Source: Sphingopyxis sp. JAI108 (GTDB taxonomy: Bacteria; Pseudomonadota; Alphaproteobacteria; Sphingomonadales; Sphingomonadaceae). Taken from it: DNA of 64,000 bases. Shown piece by piece: positions 1 through 10,963 of this stretch (position 1 is the first letter of the stretch; every line of letters starts with the position of its first letter). The stretch lies in NCBI RefSeq assembly GCF_013410105.1, contig NZ_JACCCJ010000001.1, positions 1,364,001 to 1,428,000 on the forward strand, read 5' to 3'. The translations under genes were made by a program, and so were the position numbers. The notes under the pieces were generated by a model. It ran no database searches, was not told the DNA's origin, and saw nothing but the letters and a program-made list of their open reading frames with translations.

Positions 1-18
1 GGGGGTCGAAGGGGCCAT
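1..18 (-). CDS. Possible 5' end of a gene running off the left edge
   Basis: An ATG on the minus strand at 18 is preceded by AAAGGA at a spacing of about 5 bases, and the frame stays open to the window edge (MAPSTP). Only six codons are visible, so the product cannot be named. It would lie downstream of, and co-oriented with, the substrate-binding lipoprotein gene ending at 60. It could also be a chance start. Confidence 0.35.
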
Positions 19-59
19 CAGGGTCCTTTCAAAAGCGCTCGAACTTGAAGCGCCTCCAT

Positions 60-1553
60 TTAGTTAGGCGCGGCGATCAGGTGATTCAATGGGTGCTGCG
101 CACGGCCGTTGGCGCGCAGCCCGGTCAGGCGCTGCGACGCGACCGACCAGCGCAGCGGCGTCGCGAGCGGGATGAAGGGCGCGTAACGCGCCAGCACCGC
201 CTCGGCCTCGCTGATCTGCTGGCGGCGCTGGCCGATATCGATGTTGGCGGTCGCCAGATCGATCAGGTTTTGCGCCTCGCGGTTGCACAGCGTGTCGCGG
301 CGGCACGACAGGCGGCGTATTCCCCACAGGGGATCGTCGTTCGGGGCGACCTCGTCGATCAGGCGAAGGTCGGCGGACGACGCCATCGCGACGCGCCGGC
401 TCGGCACGCCGATCGCGTTGAAGTCGGCGGCGACATAGGCGAACAATATGCGACCGCCCGGCGTATCGGGCACCGCAATGCGCAGCGGCTCGATCTCGCG
501 CCCGGCGGCGCGCCAGGCATCGACCACGCGTTTCGCCTGGGCGAGGCGCGAGGCTTCGTCGAAATCGGCCCAGGCGGGGACCAGCGGCACCGGGCCGCCG
601 TCGCGCGTGTAGAGCGCCGGGCGCAGCGTGACCTGCGGCTGCCATTCGGCGAGGCCAAAGGCCTCGATCAGCCGCTCGCGCCGGATCGCGCGGACGAGCG
701 CGTCGCGGTTGATGTCGGTTGCGAGGAACCCCTCGGCGCGCACGAACGACAGGCCGAACAGGCCGGGCACCGGATCGACGACCAGCCGCGAACGGCCGAC
801 GTTCGAGGCGACGAAATAGGGCAGGGTCGAAAAGCGTCCCCCGATCACGCCATCGGCATAGCCGTTCTTGAACCGCGCGAGCGCGCCCTCGGGCGAGGTG
901 CCGACGAGCTCGATCGAGGCGGCGGGATCGTTCGCGGCGGCCTCGGCGGCTTCGGGATCCTCGGCGAGCGGGTCCGGGACGGGCGACAGCAGCACCGCGC
1001 GGCCGATCTTGCGCCCGCGCATCGGGCCCCAGCCCATGCCCTTGTTGACGATCGCCATCGACGGCTGCGCGAGCAGTTCGAGAATCGCGGGCTGCGGTAC
1101 CGCGAGGCGGATTTCGATGACGGTCTCGGTCATCGCCTTGATCGTCTCGACCTCGGGGAAATCGTCCTTGAGGATGTGACGGCTGGCGGGGGCGAGATAG
1201 GAGCGCAGGATCGCCGAGACATCCTCGGCGGTGACCTTGCGCCCGTTGGTCCACTTGGCTTCGCGAAGCCGGAAGATATAGCTGCGCCCGTCGGTGGTGA
1301 CGGTCCAGCGGTCGGCGAGGCCGGTGTCGATCTGCCCTTCTCCGTCATAGCTGACGAGGCCCTGCGAGGTCGCATCGAGCAGCGCGGCATTGGCGCCCGA
1401 CAACTCCCCCGAAAGCGGCGTCGCCGCGGGATTGAGCGTGCCGATGGCGGCGATTTTCACAGGGCCGCGTTCGCCGAACAGGTCGCAGCCCGAAAGCGCG
1501 ACCGATGCGGATGCGACGAGGGAGAAGAGGATAGCGGGACGGATCAGGCGCAT
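60..1553 (-). CDS. ABC transporter substrate-binding lipoprotein, family 5 (peptide/solute type)
   Basis: 497 residues. The N-terminus is a lipoprotein signal: RLIRP charged start, hydrophobic stretch, then the lipobox LSGC with the lipidated cysteine at residue 23. The body has the layout of family 5 extracellular binding proteins: an early DATSQGLVSYD segment, DRWTVTTDGRSYIFRLRE, and TNGRKVTAEDV, the usual 'far more conserved' block of DppA/OppA-like proteins. It should sit on the periplasmic face of the inner membrane and bind an oligopeptide or other solute. No permease or ATPase of the peptide class is adjacent; the ABC genes at 1.8-3.5 kb are exporter type and on the other strand, so its partner is elsewhere or in the gene starting at 18. 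Confidence 0.85.
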   Translation of the reverse strand: MRLIRPAILFSLVASASVALSGCDLFGERGPVKIAAIGTLNPAATPLSGELSGANAALLDATSQGLVSYDGEGQIDTGLADRWTVTTDGRSYIFRLREAKWTNGRKVTAEDVSAILRSYLAPASRHILKDDFPEVETIKAMTETVIEIRLAVPQPAILELLAQPSMAIVNKGMGWGPMRGRKIGRAVLLSPVPDPLAEDPEAAEAAANDPAASIELVGTSPEGALARFKNGYADGVIGGRFSTLPYFVASNVGRSRLVVDPVPGLFGLSFVRAEGFLATDINRDALVRAIRRERLIEAFGLAEWQPQVTLRPALYTRDGGPVPLVPAWADFDEASRLAQAKRVVDAWRAAGREIEPLRIAVPDTPGGRILFAYVAADFNAIGVPSRRVAMASSADLRLIDEVAPNDDPLWGIRRLSCRRDTLCNREAQNLIDLATANIDIGQRRQQISEAEAVLARYAPFIPLATPLRWSVASQRLTGLRANGRAQHPLNHLIAAPN

Positions 1554-1625
1554 TGCGAACGCACCCTAGGACGGCGCGCTTCGCAAGGCCATGCCCTATT
1601 GCCGACCGTTCCGGCGGGGCAATCT

Positions 1626-1710
1626 GGTGCGGACGGCGGGACTTGAACCCGCATGACACTAGGCCGGCAGATTTTAAGTCTGCTGCGTCTACCGATTTCG
1701 CCACGTCCGC
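1626..1710 (-). tRNA. tRNA-Leu (anticodon TAA)
   Basis: Read on the minus strand, the acceptor stem GCGGACG pairs with CGTCCGC and is followed by A and an encoded CCA. The anticodon arm is GCAGA-CTTAAAA-TCTGC, giving anticodon TAA. A variable arm and a T arm with GGTTCAAGTCC follow. Class II tRNA length (85 nt with CCA) fits leucine. Confidence 0.96.
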
Positions 1711-1799
1711 CTGGCCCGTTGGTCAAGCCGATGGGTCGATGGAGGTCAAGCGATGTTTGTCGCTTCACGGCAAGGGGTTGCTCGGCTAGACGGCGTGTC

Positions 1800-2747
1800 A
1801 TGACAGCTGTCCTCCAAATTTCCGGTCTCGGAAAAACCTACAAGAGCGGTCACAAAGCCCTGAGCGACGTCGACCTTACCATCAACAAGGGCGAGATTTT
1901 CGCGCTGCTCGGGCCGAACGGCGCGGGCAAGACGACGATGATCAGCATCGTCTGCGGCATCGTCACGCCGAGCGCGGGGACGGTGACCGTCGGCGGTCAC
2001 GACCACGCGCAGGGCTATCGCGCCGCGCGGGCGCTGATCGGGCTGGTGCCGCAGGAACTGCACACCGACGCGTTCGAGACGGTGATGGCGACGGTCACTT
2101 TCTCGCGCGGCCTGTTCGGCAAGCCCAAGGACCCGGCGTTCATCGAGCAGCTGCTGCGCGACCTCTCGCTCTGGGACAAGCGCTCGTCGAAGATCATGGA
2201 ATTGTCGGGCGGGATGAAACGCCGCGTGATGATCGCGAAGGCGCTGAGCCACGAGCCCGAAATCCTGTTCCTCGACGAACCGACCGCGGGTGTCGACGTC
2301 GAATTGCGCCGCGACATGTGGAACATGGTGCGCGGCCTTCGCGAGCGCGGCGTGACGATCATCCTGACAACCCATTATATCGAGGAAGCCGAGGAAATGG
2401 CCGACCGGGTGGGGGTGATCACCGGCGGGCGGCTGATCCTGGTCGAGCAGAAGGACGAGCTGATCAAGAAGCTGGGGCGCAAGACGCTCACGCTCAATCT
2501 CACCGAACCGCTGGCGGCGATCCCCGAAGAGCTCGCGCAGTGGAAGCTCGAACTCGCGGGCGAGGGCAATGAGCTGGTCTATGAGTTCGACAGCCGGGCC
2601 GAGGCGACGGGCGTGCCGTCGCTGCTGCGGCGGATGACCGACATCGGGGTCCAGTTCAAGGATCTGCACACGCGGCAAAGCTCGCTCGAGGATATTTTCG
2701 TCGGGCTGGTGCACGAATCGAACGGCATAAAGGGAGAAGCCGCATGA
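1800..2747 (+). CDS. ABC transporter ATP-binding protein (ABC-2 exporter type)
   Basis: 315 residues from the ATG at 1800; a longer open frame upstream crosses the tRNA and is not real. Walker [10 protein letters not shown] is at residues 38-46, signature LSGGMKRR at about 135-142, Walker B ILFLDEP near 155-161, and the H-loop TTHYIEEAE near 190. The C-terminal extension after residue 230 is typical of drug/polysaccharide exporters such as YadG. It overlaps the permease gene by 4 bases (ATGA), so the two are translationally coupled. It should energise export of an unidentified substrate. Confidence 0.92.
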   Translation: MTAVLQISGLGKTYKSGHKALSDVDLTINKGEIFALLGPNGAGKTTMISIVCGIVTPSAGTVTVGGHDHAQGYRAARALIGLVPQELHTDAFETVMATVTFSRGLFGKPKDPAFIEQLLRDLSLWDKRSSKIMELSGGMKRRVMIAKALSHEPEILFLDEPTAGVDVELRRDMWNMVRGLRERGVTIILTTHYIEEAEEMADRVGVITGGRLILVEQKDELIKKLGRKTLTLNLTEPLAAIPEELAQWKLELAGEGNELVYEFDSRAEATGVPSLLRRMTDIGVQFKDLHTRQSSLEDIFVGLVHESNGIKGEAA

Positions 2748-3511
2748 CCGCGAACTGGCGCGGCGTACGCGCGATCTACGCCTTCGAAATGGCGCGCTTC
2801 GGGCGCACCTTCTGGACCAGCCTGATGCTGCCGGTGATCACCACGGCGCTTTATTTCGTCGTCTTCGGATCGGCGATCGGCAGCCGGATGACCGAGGTCA
2901 GCGATGTGCCCTATGGCGCCTTCATCGTGCCCGGGCTGATGATGCTGACGATGTTCACCGAAAGCATCAGCAACGCCTCGTTCGGCATCTATATGCCGAA
3001 ATGGACGGGGACGATCTATGAAATGCTGTCGGCGCCGCTGTCGCCGCTCGAAACGGTGATCGCCTATGTCGGCGCGGCGGCGACGAAGTCGGTGGTCATC
3101 GGGTCGATCATTTTCGCCACCGCGCACCTGTTCGTCGACGTGCAGGTCGCCTATCCGCTGTTGATGGTCGCCTTCATGATCCTGATGGCGGTGACCTTTT
3201 GCCTGTTCGGCTTCATCATCGGCATCTGGGCGCAAAGCTTCGAGCAGCTTCAGGTCATTCCGATGCTGGTGATCTATCCGCTGACCTTCCTTGGCGGCGC
3301 CTTCTACTCGCTCGACATGCTGCCCGCGGCATGGCGGACGATCACGCTGTTCAATCCCGTCGTCTATCTGATCAGCGGCTTCCGCTGGACCTTCTTCGGC
3401 AAGGGCGACGTCGGGATCGAGGTCAGCATGGGCGCGGTCGCGCTGTTTCTGGCGCTGTGCCTTGGCGTGATCTTCTGGATGTTCCGCACCGGATACCGGC
3501 TCAAGAACTGA
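2744..3511 (+). CDS. ABC-2 type transporter permease
   Basis: 255 residues with about six hydrophobic segments and the ABC-2 membrane signature region ([15 protein letters not shown] followed by the [13 protein letters not shown] motif). It resembles YadH-like permeases that work as homodimers with one ATPase. The start overlaps the stop of the ATPase gene, marking a two-gene operon. Substrate is unknown; this family includes capsule, O-antigen and drug exporters. The operon ends at a perfect palindrome just after the stop. Confidence 0.92.
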   Translation: MTANWRGVRAIYAFEMARFGRTFWTSLMLPVITTALYFVVFGSAIGSRMTEVSDVPYGAFIVPGLMMLTMFTESISNASFGIYMPKWTGTIYEMLSAPLSPLETVIAYVGAAATKSVVIGSIIFATAHLFVDVQVAYPLLMVAFMILMAVTFCLFGFIIGIWAQSFEQLQVIPMLVIYPLTFLGGAFYSLDMLPAAWRTITLFNPVVYLISGFRWTFFGKGDVGIEVSMGAVALFLALCLGVIFWMFRTGYRLKN

Positions 3512-3522
3512 GGCTTCAATAA

Positions 3523-3561
3523 CGTCATGGCGAGCGCAGCGAAGCTGCGCTCGCCATGACG
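3523..3561. repeat. Perfect 18-bp inverted repeat (REP-like or terminator)
   Basis: Two 18-base arms (3523-3540 and 3544-3561) flank GAA. The arms contain ATGGCGAGCGCAGC, related to the CATTGCGAGCGAAGC hairpins at 52425 and 60897. It lies between convergent genes (permease stop 3511, ihfB stop 3578). No strong T tract follows, so a REP-type element that may also stop transcription is likelier than a classical terminator. Confidence 0.8.
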
Positions 3562-3577
3562 GCGTTCGGACTGTCGC

Positions 3578-3856
3578 TCAGCTGTTCAGCCGCTCGCGCA
3601 TTTCCTTGCCCGGTTTGAAATAGGGGACGCTTTTCGCCTTCACATCGACGGCGGCCCCGGTGCGGGGGTTGCGGCCGGTGCGCGATTCGCGCGAGCGGGT
3701 CGAGAAGGCGCCGAAGCCGCGCAACTCGACGCGGCCGCCCGCCGCGAGTTGGTCGACGATCGAGTCGAAGAAGGTGTCGACGATGCGCTCGACTTCTTCG
3801 AGTCTCAAATCGCTGTTTTCGCTCGCGATCTTTTGAACCAGTTCTGACCGGATCAT
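3578..3856 (-). CDS. ihfB: Integration host factor beta subunit
   Basis: 92 residues, normal for the family. MIRSELVQ start, the dimerisation helices with [12 protein letters not shown], and the DNA-contacting arm with [11 protein letters not shown] and GRNPRTG are all present. Pairs with IHF alpha (encoded at 43341) to bend DNA sharply. It lies downstream of rpsA on the same strand, the order usual in proteobacteria (cmk-rpsA-ihfB). The perfect rpsA terminator between them suggests ihfB has its own promoter in 3857-4000. Confidence 0.96.
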   Translation of the reverse strand: MIRSELVQKIASENSDLRLEEVERIVDTFFDSIVDQLAAGGRVELRGFGAFSTRSRESRTGRNPRTGAAVDVKAKSVPYFKPGKEMRERLNS

Positions 3857-4000
3857 GTGCTTCCCCTAATATATACAGCCACGCGTTTCCCGCCGAAGCA
3901 GGATTCCGGACGTTGCCGGCCCTTAATGCGTGAGACCCCTCCCAACGCGCCGCAAAGGTATCACGAATCCCGATCCGGTCAAAAATATATCGCGACATGA

Positions 4001-4035
4001 AAAAGGCCCGCAGAGGGACACTCTGCGGGCCTTTT
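4001..4035 (-). terminator. Rho-independent terminator of rpsA
   Basis: A perfect 15-bp stem (4001-4015 with 4021-4035) with a 5-base loop. The stem is GC-rich and ends in AAAA/TTTT, so it can act on the minus strand 25 bases after the rpsA stop. Confidence 0.9.
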
Positions 4036-4060
4036 CTGTTGCCTGACGGCGGAAGGAGGA

Positions 4061-5773
<1,713 letters not shown>

Positions 5774-6081
5774 AGAGTGTATTCCTTACTTCATTGTTCC
5801 GGCCAAGCGGTTGGTTCCGCTGGTCTTGTGGCCGATCCGTCCCGTCCGCCGGATGCGAGGCGGGACATCTTCAGGGCTGTTCGTCGGCCAAGGCATGGGC
5901 AAAGCAAAATGGGCGCGAAGGGTGAACCCCATCGCGCCCGACGCCCGATTGCGAGCGGCGGCTTGTCCGTGCCTCGACCGGCAAAAGCCCGTCGGACGGC
6001 GCGCGTATATGCGGGAAAGGGGCTTTCGGCAAGGGAAAAGGCCGGGCCGGCCGCCTTCGGGCGGCCTCTGCGCGATGCTCT
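5774..6081. other. Intergenic region cmk-rpsA: rpsA leader and a hairpin after cmk
   Basis: No gene seen. On the minus strand the cmk end is followed by a GGCCGCC-TTCG-GGCGGCC hairpin (6049-6066) without a clear T tract. The remainder is a long leader in front of rpsA, where S1 autoregulation would be expected from other proteobacteria; I could not fold it by eye. Confidence 0.5.
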
Positions 6082-6711
6082 TCAGCCGCGCGCGCCGATC
6101 CTGCTTTCCACAAAGGCGATCGCGGCGGCGATGGCGGCGTCGCGATCGAGCGCGCTATTGTCGAGCAGCATCGCGTCGGGCGCGCGGACGAGCGGAGCGT
6201 CGGCGCGACCCGTGTCGCGTGCATCGCGGGCATGGACGTCGGCGAGCACCGCGTCGAAACTGACCTCGACTCCGCGGCCCAGCATTTCGGCGTGACGCCG
6301 GCGCGCACGTTCCTCGGCGGTCGCTGTCACGAACAATTTGGCGTCGGCGTGCGGCGCGATGACGGTGCCGATGTCGCGCCCGTCGAGCACCGCGCCGCCG
6401 GGCTGGTTCGCGAAATCGACCTGGCGCTGGAACAGCGCGGCGCGGACCTGCGGGTGGACCGACGCGCGGCTGGCGAGGCTGCCCGTGCTTTCGAAGCGCA
6501 GCGCGGGATCATCGAGCAGGCTGGCGGGGAATTCGCAGGCAGCGAGCGCGTCGGCGGCGTTGTCGGGGTCGCCGTGATCGAGCTGGGTCTGATAGCCGAC
6601 CGCGCGATAGAGCAGGCCGGTGTCGAGCACGGGAAGGCCGAAATGGGCGGCGAGCGCCTTGGCGATCGTGCCCTTGCCCGACGCGGTGGGGCCGTCGACC
6701 GCGATGATCAT
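6082..6711 (-). CDS. cmk: Cytidylate kinase
   Basis: 209 residues from the ATG at 6711. Transfers phosphate from ATP to CMP/dCMP in pyrimidine nucleotide synthesis. The P-loop [15 protein letters not shown] is at residues 6-20, the CMP-binding region is [12 protein letters not shown], and [10 protein letters not shown] and the lid region ARRRH follow. The start overlaps the aroA stop by 4 bases, so translation is coupled. A much longer open frame upstream is only the shadow of aroA. Confidence 0.96.
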   Translation of the reverse strand: MIIAVDGPTASGKGTIAKALAAHFGLPVLDTGLLYRAVGYQTQLDHGDPDNAADALAACEFPASLLDDPALRFESTGSLASRASVHPQVRAALFQRQVDFANQPGGAVLDGRDIGTVIAPHADAKLFVTATAEERARRRHAEMLGRGVEVSFDAVLADVHARDARDTGRADAPLVRAPDAMLLDNSALDRDAAIAAAIAFVESRIGARG

Positions 6712-8036
6712 TGTTGCAAGCCCGCAAGCAAGGCTTCGAAATTGGGGAAGCTCGTCGCGACCGGCGCAATGTCGTCGATCGTCACCGGCGCCTTGCAGAC
6801 GAGCCCCGCGACCGCGAAGCTCATGCAGATGCGGTGATCGAGGTGGCCCGCGATGGTCGCGCCGCCAGGTAACAGATCGCCGCCGGTGCCGTGGATGACG
6901 AGGCCATCTTCGCTCTCTTCGACGCGCACGCCGATCGCCGCGAGGCCGGTTGCCATCACGGCCAGGCGGTCGCTTTCCTTGACGCGAAGCTCGTCGAGCC
7001 CGGTCGTGACGGTGCGGCCTTCGGCGAGCGCCGCGGCGACGAACAGGATCGGGAATTCGTCGATCATGCTCGGTGCGACGGCGGGATCGACGTCGATGCC
7101 CTTGAGCGCGCTGTGGCGGACGCGCAGGTCCGCGACCGGCTCGCCGCCGACTTCGCGCGCATCGAGGAGTTCGATGTCGCCGCCCATCTGCCTGAGCACC
7201 TCGACGAGGCCAGCGCGGGTGGGGTTCAGGCCGACATTGGCGATGGTGACGTCCGATCCGGGCACGACCAGCGCCGCGACGATAAAGAAGGCGGCCGACG
7301 ACGGGTCGCCGGGGACGATGATCGTCTGCGGCTTCAACTCGGCTTCGCCGCGAATGCGGATATGGCGCGTGCCTTCGCCGTCGGAGTCGACCGTCAGCTC
7401 GGCGCCGAAGCCCTTGAGCATGCGTTCGCTGTGGTCGCGCGTCGGGACGGGTTCGATGACTTCGGTGATCCCCGGCGTGTTGAGCCCGGCGAGCAGCACG
7501 GCGCTCTTCACCTGCGCCGATGCCATCGGCAGGCGGTAGGAAAGGGGGATGGCGGGGGCGAGGCCGCGGATCATCAGGGGAAGGCGGCCCCCCGGAGAGG
7601 CCGAGATGTCGGCCCCCATCAGCGACAGCGGATCGATGACGCGGCCCATCGGGCGCCCCGACAGGCTGGCGTCGCCGACGAAGGTGGCGGTGATCGGGTG
7701 GCTGGCGACCAGCCCCATCAACAGGCGCGTCGAGGTGCCGCTGTTGCCCATGTCCAGCGCTGCGCGCGGCTGGAGCAGCCCGCCGACCCCGACGCCGTGG
7801 ATGCGCCATTCGCCATCGTCCCGCCGCTCGATGGTTGCGCCCATCGCGCGCATCGCCGCGGCGGTCGCGAGCACGTCATGCCCTTCGAGCAGGCCGGTGA
7901 CGCGGCTTTCCCCGACCGCGAGCGCGGAGAGCATCAGCGAGCGGTGCGAGATGCTTTTGTCCCCCGGAATCGCGATCCTGCCCTTCAGCGGAACGGAAGC
8001 GGAAAAGCTGCGCGGGGTGGCGGTTTGATCGGTCAT
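6708..8036 (-). CDS. aroA: 5-enolpyruvylshikimate-3-phosphate synthase (class II, CP4-like)
   Basis: 442 residues; start at 8036. Sixth step of the shikimate pathway: joins shikimate-3-phosphate and phosphoenolpyruvate. Visible motifs are [12 protein letters not shown] (24-35), [40 protein letters not shown] and RDHSERML, all close to the CP4 class II enzyme. The loop [11 protein letters not shown] carries glycine at residue 100, where CP4 has the alanine tied to glyphosate tolerance. First gene of the aroA-cmk-rpsA run; 4-base overlap with cmk. Confidence 0.96.
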   Translation of the reverse strand: MTDQTATPRSFSASVPLKGRIAIPGDKSISHRSLMLSALAVGESRVTGLLEGHDVLATAAAMRAMGATIERRDDGEWRIHGVGVGGLLQPRAALDMGNSGTSTRLLMGLVASHPITATFVGDASLSGRPMGRVIDPLSLMGADISASPGGRLPLMIRGLAPAIPLSYRLPMASAQVKSAVLLAGLNTPGITEVIEPVPTRDHSERMLKGFGAELTVDSDGEGTRHIRIRGEAELKPQTIIVPGDPSSAAFFIVAALVVPGSDVTIANVGLNPTRAGLVEVLRQMGGDIELLDAREVGGEPVADLRVRHSALKGIDVDPAVAPSMIDEFPILFVAAALAEGRTVTTGLDELRVKESDRLAVMATGLAAIGVRVEESEDGLVIHGTGGDLLPGGATIAGHLDHRICMSFAVAGLVCKAPVTIDDIAPVATSFPNFEALLAGLQQ

Positions 8037-8160
8037 GGCGTGCGGCTTTTGACAGCGGCCTTGCAATCTGGCAAGGCGCACGCCGATTTGACGGATAGCT
8101 ATTCAGGCGCCGTCGCTCTTCCATATTTCTATCCTGTTTCCAAAGGATTATGAGGCGTTT

Positions 8161-8487
8161 ATGATCAAGGCTGAATGGGGCACGAAGCGCAGCTGCCCGA
8201 AATGCGCCACCCGATTCTATGATTTGACGAAGGACGATCCGGTCAGCTGCATCAATTGCGGCTATAGCTGGATTCCGGAATCGGTGCTGAAATCGAAGCA
8301 GCCGATGCCGTTCGAAGAAGCCGAGAAGCCCGGCAAGGTCGTGAAGGAAGATGTCGCGGCCGACGAGGATCTGGATCTGGACGTCGATGTCGACGAGGAC
8401 AGCGACTCGCCGGACAATGATGTCGACCTTGGCGGCGACGACGATCTGGGCGTTGCCACGGGCGACGACGAGGACGACGAAAGCTGA
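8161..8487 (+). CDS. TIGR02300 family zinc-ribbon protein with acidic tail
   Basis: 108 residues. The N-terminal third has two CxxC pairs (C12/C15 and C30/C33) and the family hallmark FYDL followed by DP, so it likely binds zinc. From residue 60 the chain is almost entirely Asp/Glu in runs such as DLDLDVDVDED. The family is restricted to alphaproteobacteria and has no assigned role. Divergent from aroA, and followed by tRNA-Ala. Confidence 0.9.
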   Translation: MIKAEWGTKRSCPKCATRFYDLTKDDPVSCINCGYSWIPESVLKSKQPMPFEEAEKPGKVVKEDVAADEDLDLDVDVDEDSDSPDNDVDLGGDDDLGVATGDDEDDES

Positions 8488-8616
8488 TTATCGGCGGGTG
8501 AGCGCCGGGGGTCAAAAAAGCATCGAAAGATGATTTGGCCCCTTGCATCACCCGACGGCGCTGCTAAAGGCGGCGTCCCGGTCGCACCGCCCAGGCGCGA
8601 CCCGCACGAATGGCAC

Positions 8617-8692
8617 GGGGCCTTAGCTCAGCTGGGAGAGCGCCTGCATGGCATGCAGGAGGTCAGCGGTTCGATCCCGCTAGGCTCCACCA
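8617..8692 (+). tRNA. tRNA-Ala (anticodon GGC)
   Basis: 76 nt with encoded CCA. Acceptor GGGGCCT, D arm TTAGCTCAGCTGGGAGAGC, anticodon arm CCTGC-ATGGCAT-GCAGG giving GGC, and T arm GCGGTTCGATCCCGC. Confidence 0.97.
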
Positions 8693-8769
8693 TTTCTGTT
8701 TAACTCCCGATATCGAACGAAACGGCAATCCGAGCCGGCGATGGTCAATGCCGTCGCCGATGGCCTCAA

Positions 8770-9714
8770 TCAGGTCGCGAGGCCGGTCGGCCGTCGTTCG
8801 GGTAAGCGGATGATCCACAAGCAGGCGATGGCCACCGACAGGATGATGGCGGTCTCGCGCGGCCAGCCAAAATGAAATCCGGCCTGCACGATGGGCATGT
8901 GAATCGCATATAGCGGAAATGAAATGTCGCCGAGCAGGGCCGATGGCCCCTTGGGCGCGCTCGGGTCGAGTCCGGCGAGCAGCGCCAGGGGGGCAACCAG
9001 GAAGATGAAAGGCAGCGGCCAGAAGGCGAACGGCCACGCCGTCACCAGCGCGATATAGGCTGGAAGCGCCGCGGCCCCGGCCCAGAAGGGAATCTTCGGC
9101 AGCGACCGTTTCATCGTCAACCGCGCCACCAATATGCCGATGATATAAGCCGTCATCGCCCGGAATATGATCAGCAACTGGGTTTCGGCGGACGTGTGTT
9201 GAAGAATGCGCGGGAAGCCGCCGTAGGAATAGGCCGCCACAAACGCCGCGCTGACCGTTGCGAGCGCGACCCACAACATGCGATCACCCATCTTTGCCAA
9301 CCACAGGCCGTGAAGCGCATTTGCCAGAAGCTCATAGGTGATCGACCAGGCCGGGCTGTTCAGGATATAGGGCGTCGTTGCTCCATAGGGGATCAGGAGC
9401 ATGGCGAATAAATAGGTCACCGCCAGATTGGGCGACGGCCCCAGCGCCCAAAGAGGCAAGGCCAGGCCAAGCGATGCGCCGACGGCCATCGTGAACCAGA
9501 GCCGCCGATAGCGTTTGAGCAGAAAGGACAGGGGGCTCAGCGACCTGTCGCGAAGGCGATCCTCATAGGTGCGGGCCATGACGAAACCCGACAGCATGAA
9601 GAAGAAATCGACCGCAAGATGCGCTCCGGCCAACGTCTGGCTCGCGTGCATCAGCAGGACGAGCCACGCGGCTATCCCACGCAATGCGTCGAGACCATGG
9701 ATCCTGCCCCTCAT
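8770..9714 (-). CDS. Acyltransferase 3 family membrane protein
   Basis: About 314 residues from the ATG at 9714 (an upstream TTG at 9732 is possible). The N-terminus IHGLDALRGIAAWLVLLMHAS carries the family's LRG and catalytic-region His, followed by DFFFMLSGFVMARTYE. About ten membrane segments follow. Such proteins O-acylate sugars of exopolysaccharide, O-antigen or peptidoglycan across the inner membrane. No glycan cluster is adjacent, so its acceptor is unknown. Confidence 0.88.
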   Translation of the reverse strand: MRGRIHGLDALRGIAAWLVLLMHASQTLAGAHLAVDFFFMLSGFVMARTYEDRLRDRSLSPLSFLLKRYRRLWFTMAVGASLGLALPLWALGPSPNLAVTYLFAMLLIPYGATTPYILNSPAWSITYELLANALHGLWLAKMGDRMLWVALATVSAAFVAAYSYGGFPRILQHTSAETQLLIIFRAMTAYIIGILVARLTMKRSLPKIPFWAGAAALPAYIALVTAWPFAFWPLPFIFLVAPLALLAGLDPSAPKGPSALLGDISFPLYAIHMPIVQAGFHFGWPRETAIILSVAIACLWIIRLPERRPTGLAT

Positions 9715-9806
9715 GATAGCGGTGTGGGGCAAATTGGTTAATGTCCGGCTAAATGCCGCGTTGGCGCCGGCTGCTCAAGCGAAGCCGTAGTGGGGCGGCG
9801 GCGAAG

Positions 9807-10253
9807 CTATTCCGCCGCCTCTTCCTTGTCGAACAGCGGCAGCATCTCGATCGGGTCGGCGAGCGTGATGCGGTCGAGGATCGACGCCGTGTCGTCGCGG
9901 ACCCGGAGCATCAGGCTGCGCAACCGGCAGTCCATTTCGGGCAGGCAATTCTTGCAATGCTCGTGCGCGTTGCGTGCGGCGCAGGGGACGAGCGCGAGCG
10001 AACCGCGCGTCAGCCGCACAAGATCACCATAGCTGATGTCGATCGGGGGCAGCGCGAGCTGGTACCCGCCATCGCGCCCGCGCTGCGAGATGAGCAGCCC
10101 CTCGCGCGCCATTTCGGACAGGATCACGGTCAGAAACTTGGGCGGGATATTCTGCGCGTCCGCAATGTCCGCCAGCTGCACCTGCCCCTTGCCCCAATGA
10201 TCGGCCAGGTGCTGGAACGCGCGGATCGTATAGCGGGTCTTCTGCGAGAGCAT
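9807..10253 (-). CDS. Rrf2 family transcriptional regulator with a cysteine cluster
   Basis: 148 residues. Winged helix with the Rrf2 hallmark RGRDGGYQLALPP near residues 58-70. Four cysteines at 91, 100, 103 and 109 are placed where IscR, NsrR and RirA bind an iron-sulfur cluster, so it probably senses iron, NO or redox state. The spacing is close to but not identical with the three-Cys pattern of IscR, so the signal cannot be assigned. It stands alone, without an isc/suf operon. Confidence 0.87.
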   Translation of the reverse strand: MLSQKTRYTIRAFQHLADHWGKGQVQLADIADAQNIPPKFLTVILSEMAREGLLISQRGRDGGYQLALPPIDISYGDLVRLTRGSLALVPCAARNAHEHCKNCLPEMDCRLRSLMLRVRDDTASILDRITLADPIEMLPLFDKEEAAE

Positions 10254-10402
10254 GGCGGCGTTACTGTGACATATTCGACCTTAATTCAACCTGTCTGGAT
10301 GACAAATGTTGCACGGTTGATGAAAATCACAGCGGGTGGCATGAATCACCGATAAAAGGGTCGCTGGACAGCCCGGGTTCGGGCGCATCGAGGGTGGACA
10401 GG

Positions 10403-10963
10403 ATGATGCGGAAAATTTTGGCGACCCCGGCCGTGCTCGCGGCCTGCCTGCTTGCCGTCGCGCCGGCGCAGGCGCAGTTCGGCGGCCTGCTTCGCAAGGT
10501 GACGACGCCGGCGCCCAAGCCGAGCGAGGACGACAATGGCGGCTGCCCCAAGGGCAAGAAGGGCAATAGCATCGGCCGCAACATATTGGGCAATGTGATC
10601 AACGACGCGGTCGGCGATGTCGCGAGCAAGGCCGGCGTCTACTCCTATGTGCCGATTTCGGAGGTCAGCGGCACGCTCACCGACGCCATCGCCTGCCGCC
10701 TCGACCCCGCCGAACAGGTGCAGGCGGCGGCGGCGACCGAGGAGGCGACGCGCGGCGAAGAGGTCGGCGCGACCGCGAACTGGACGAGCGGAACGCGCGA
10801 GAATGTCAGCGGGTCGTCGACGGTCGCGGCGAAGAACGAACTTGCCGATGGGACTCAGTGCATGAACGTCACCGACATCATCATCGTCGAGGGCGAGGAA
10901 ACGCGCGTGTCGAAACGGATGTGCAAGGGGCCGGGACAGGCACGCTATGTCCTGGCCGCGTAA
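10403..10963 (+). CDS. Secreted protein of unknown function
   Basis: 186 residues from the ATG at 10403 (adjacent ATG at 10406 also possible; a GTG at 10394 is less likely). A signal peptide ends near AQAQFGG. The mature part has GRNILGNVINDAVGDVA and three cysteines. I do not recognise a family. The last 17 bases overlap the start of the ClpP-like gene, so the two are one transcription unit and probably act together in the periplasm. Confidence 0.75.
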   Translation: MMRKILATPAVLAACLLAVAPAQAQFGGLLRKVTTPAPKPSEDDNGGCPKGKKGNSIGRNILGNVINDAVGDVASKAGVYSYVPISEVSGTLTDAIACRLDPAEQVQAAAATEEATRGEEVGATANWTSGTRENVSGSSTVAAKNELADGTQCMNVTDIIIVEGEETRVSKRMCKGPGQARYVLAA

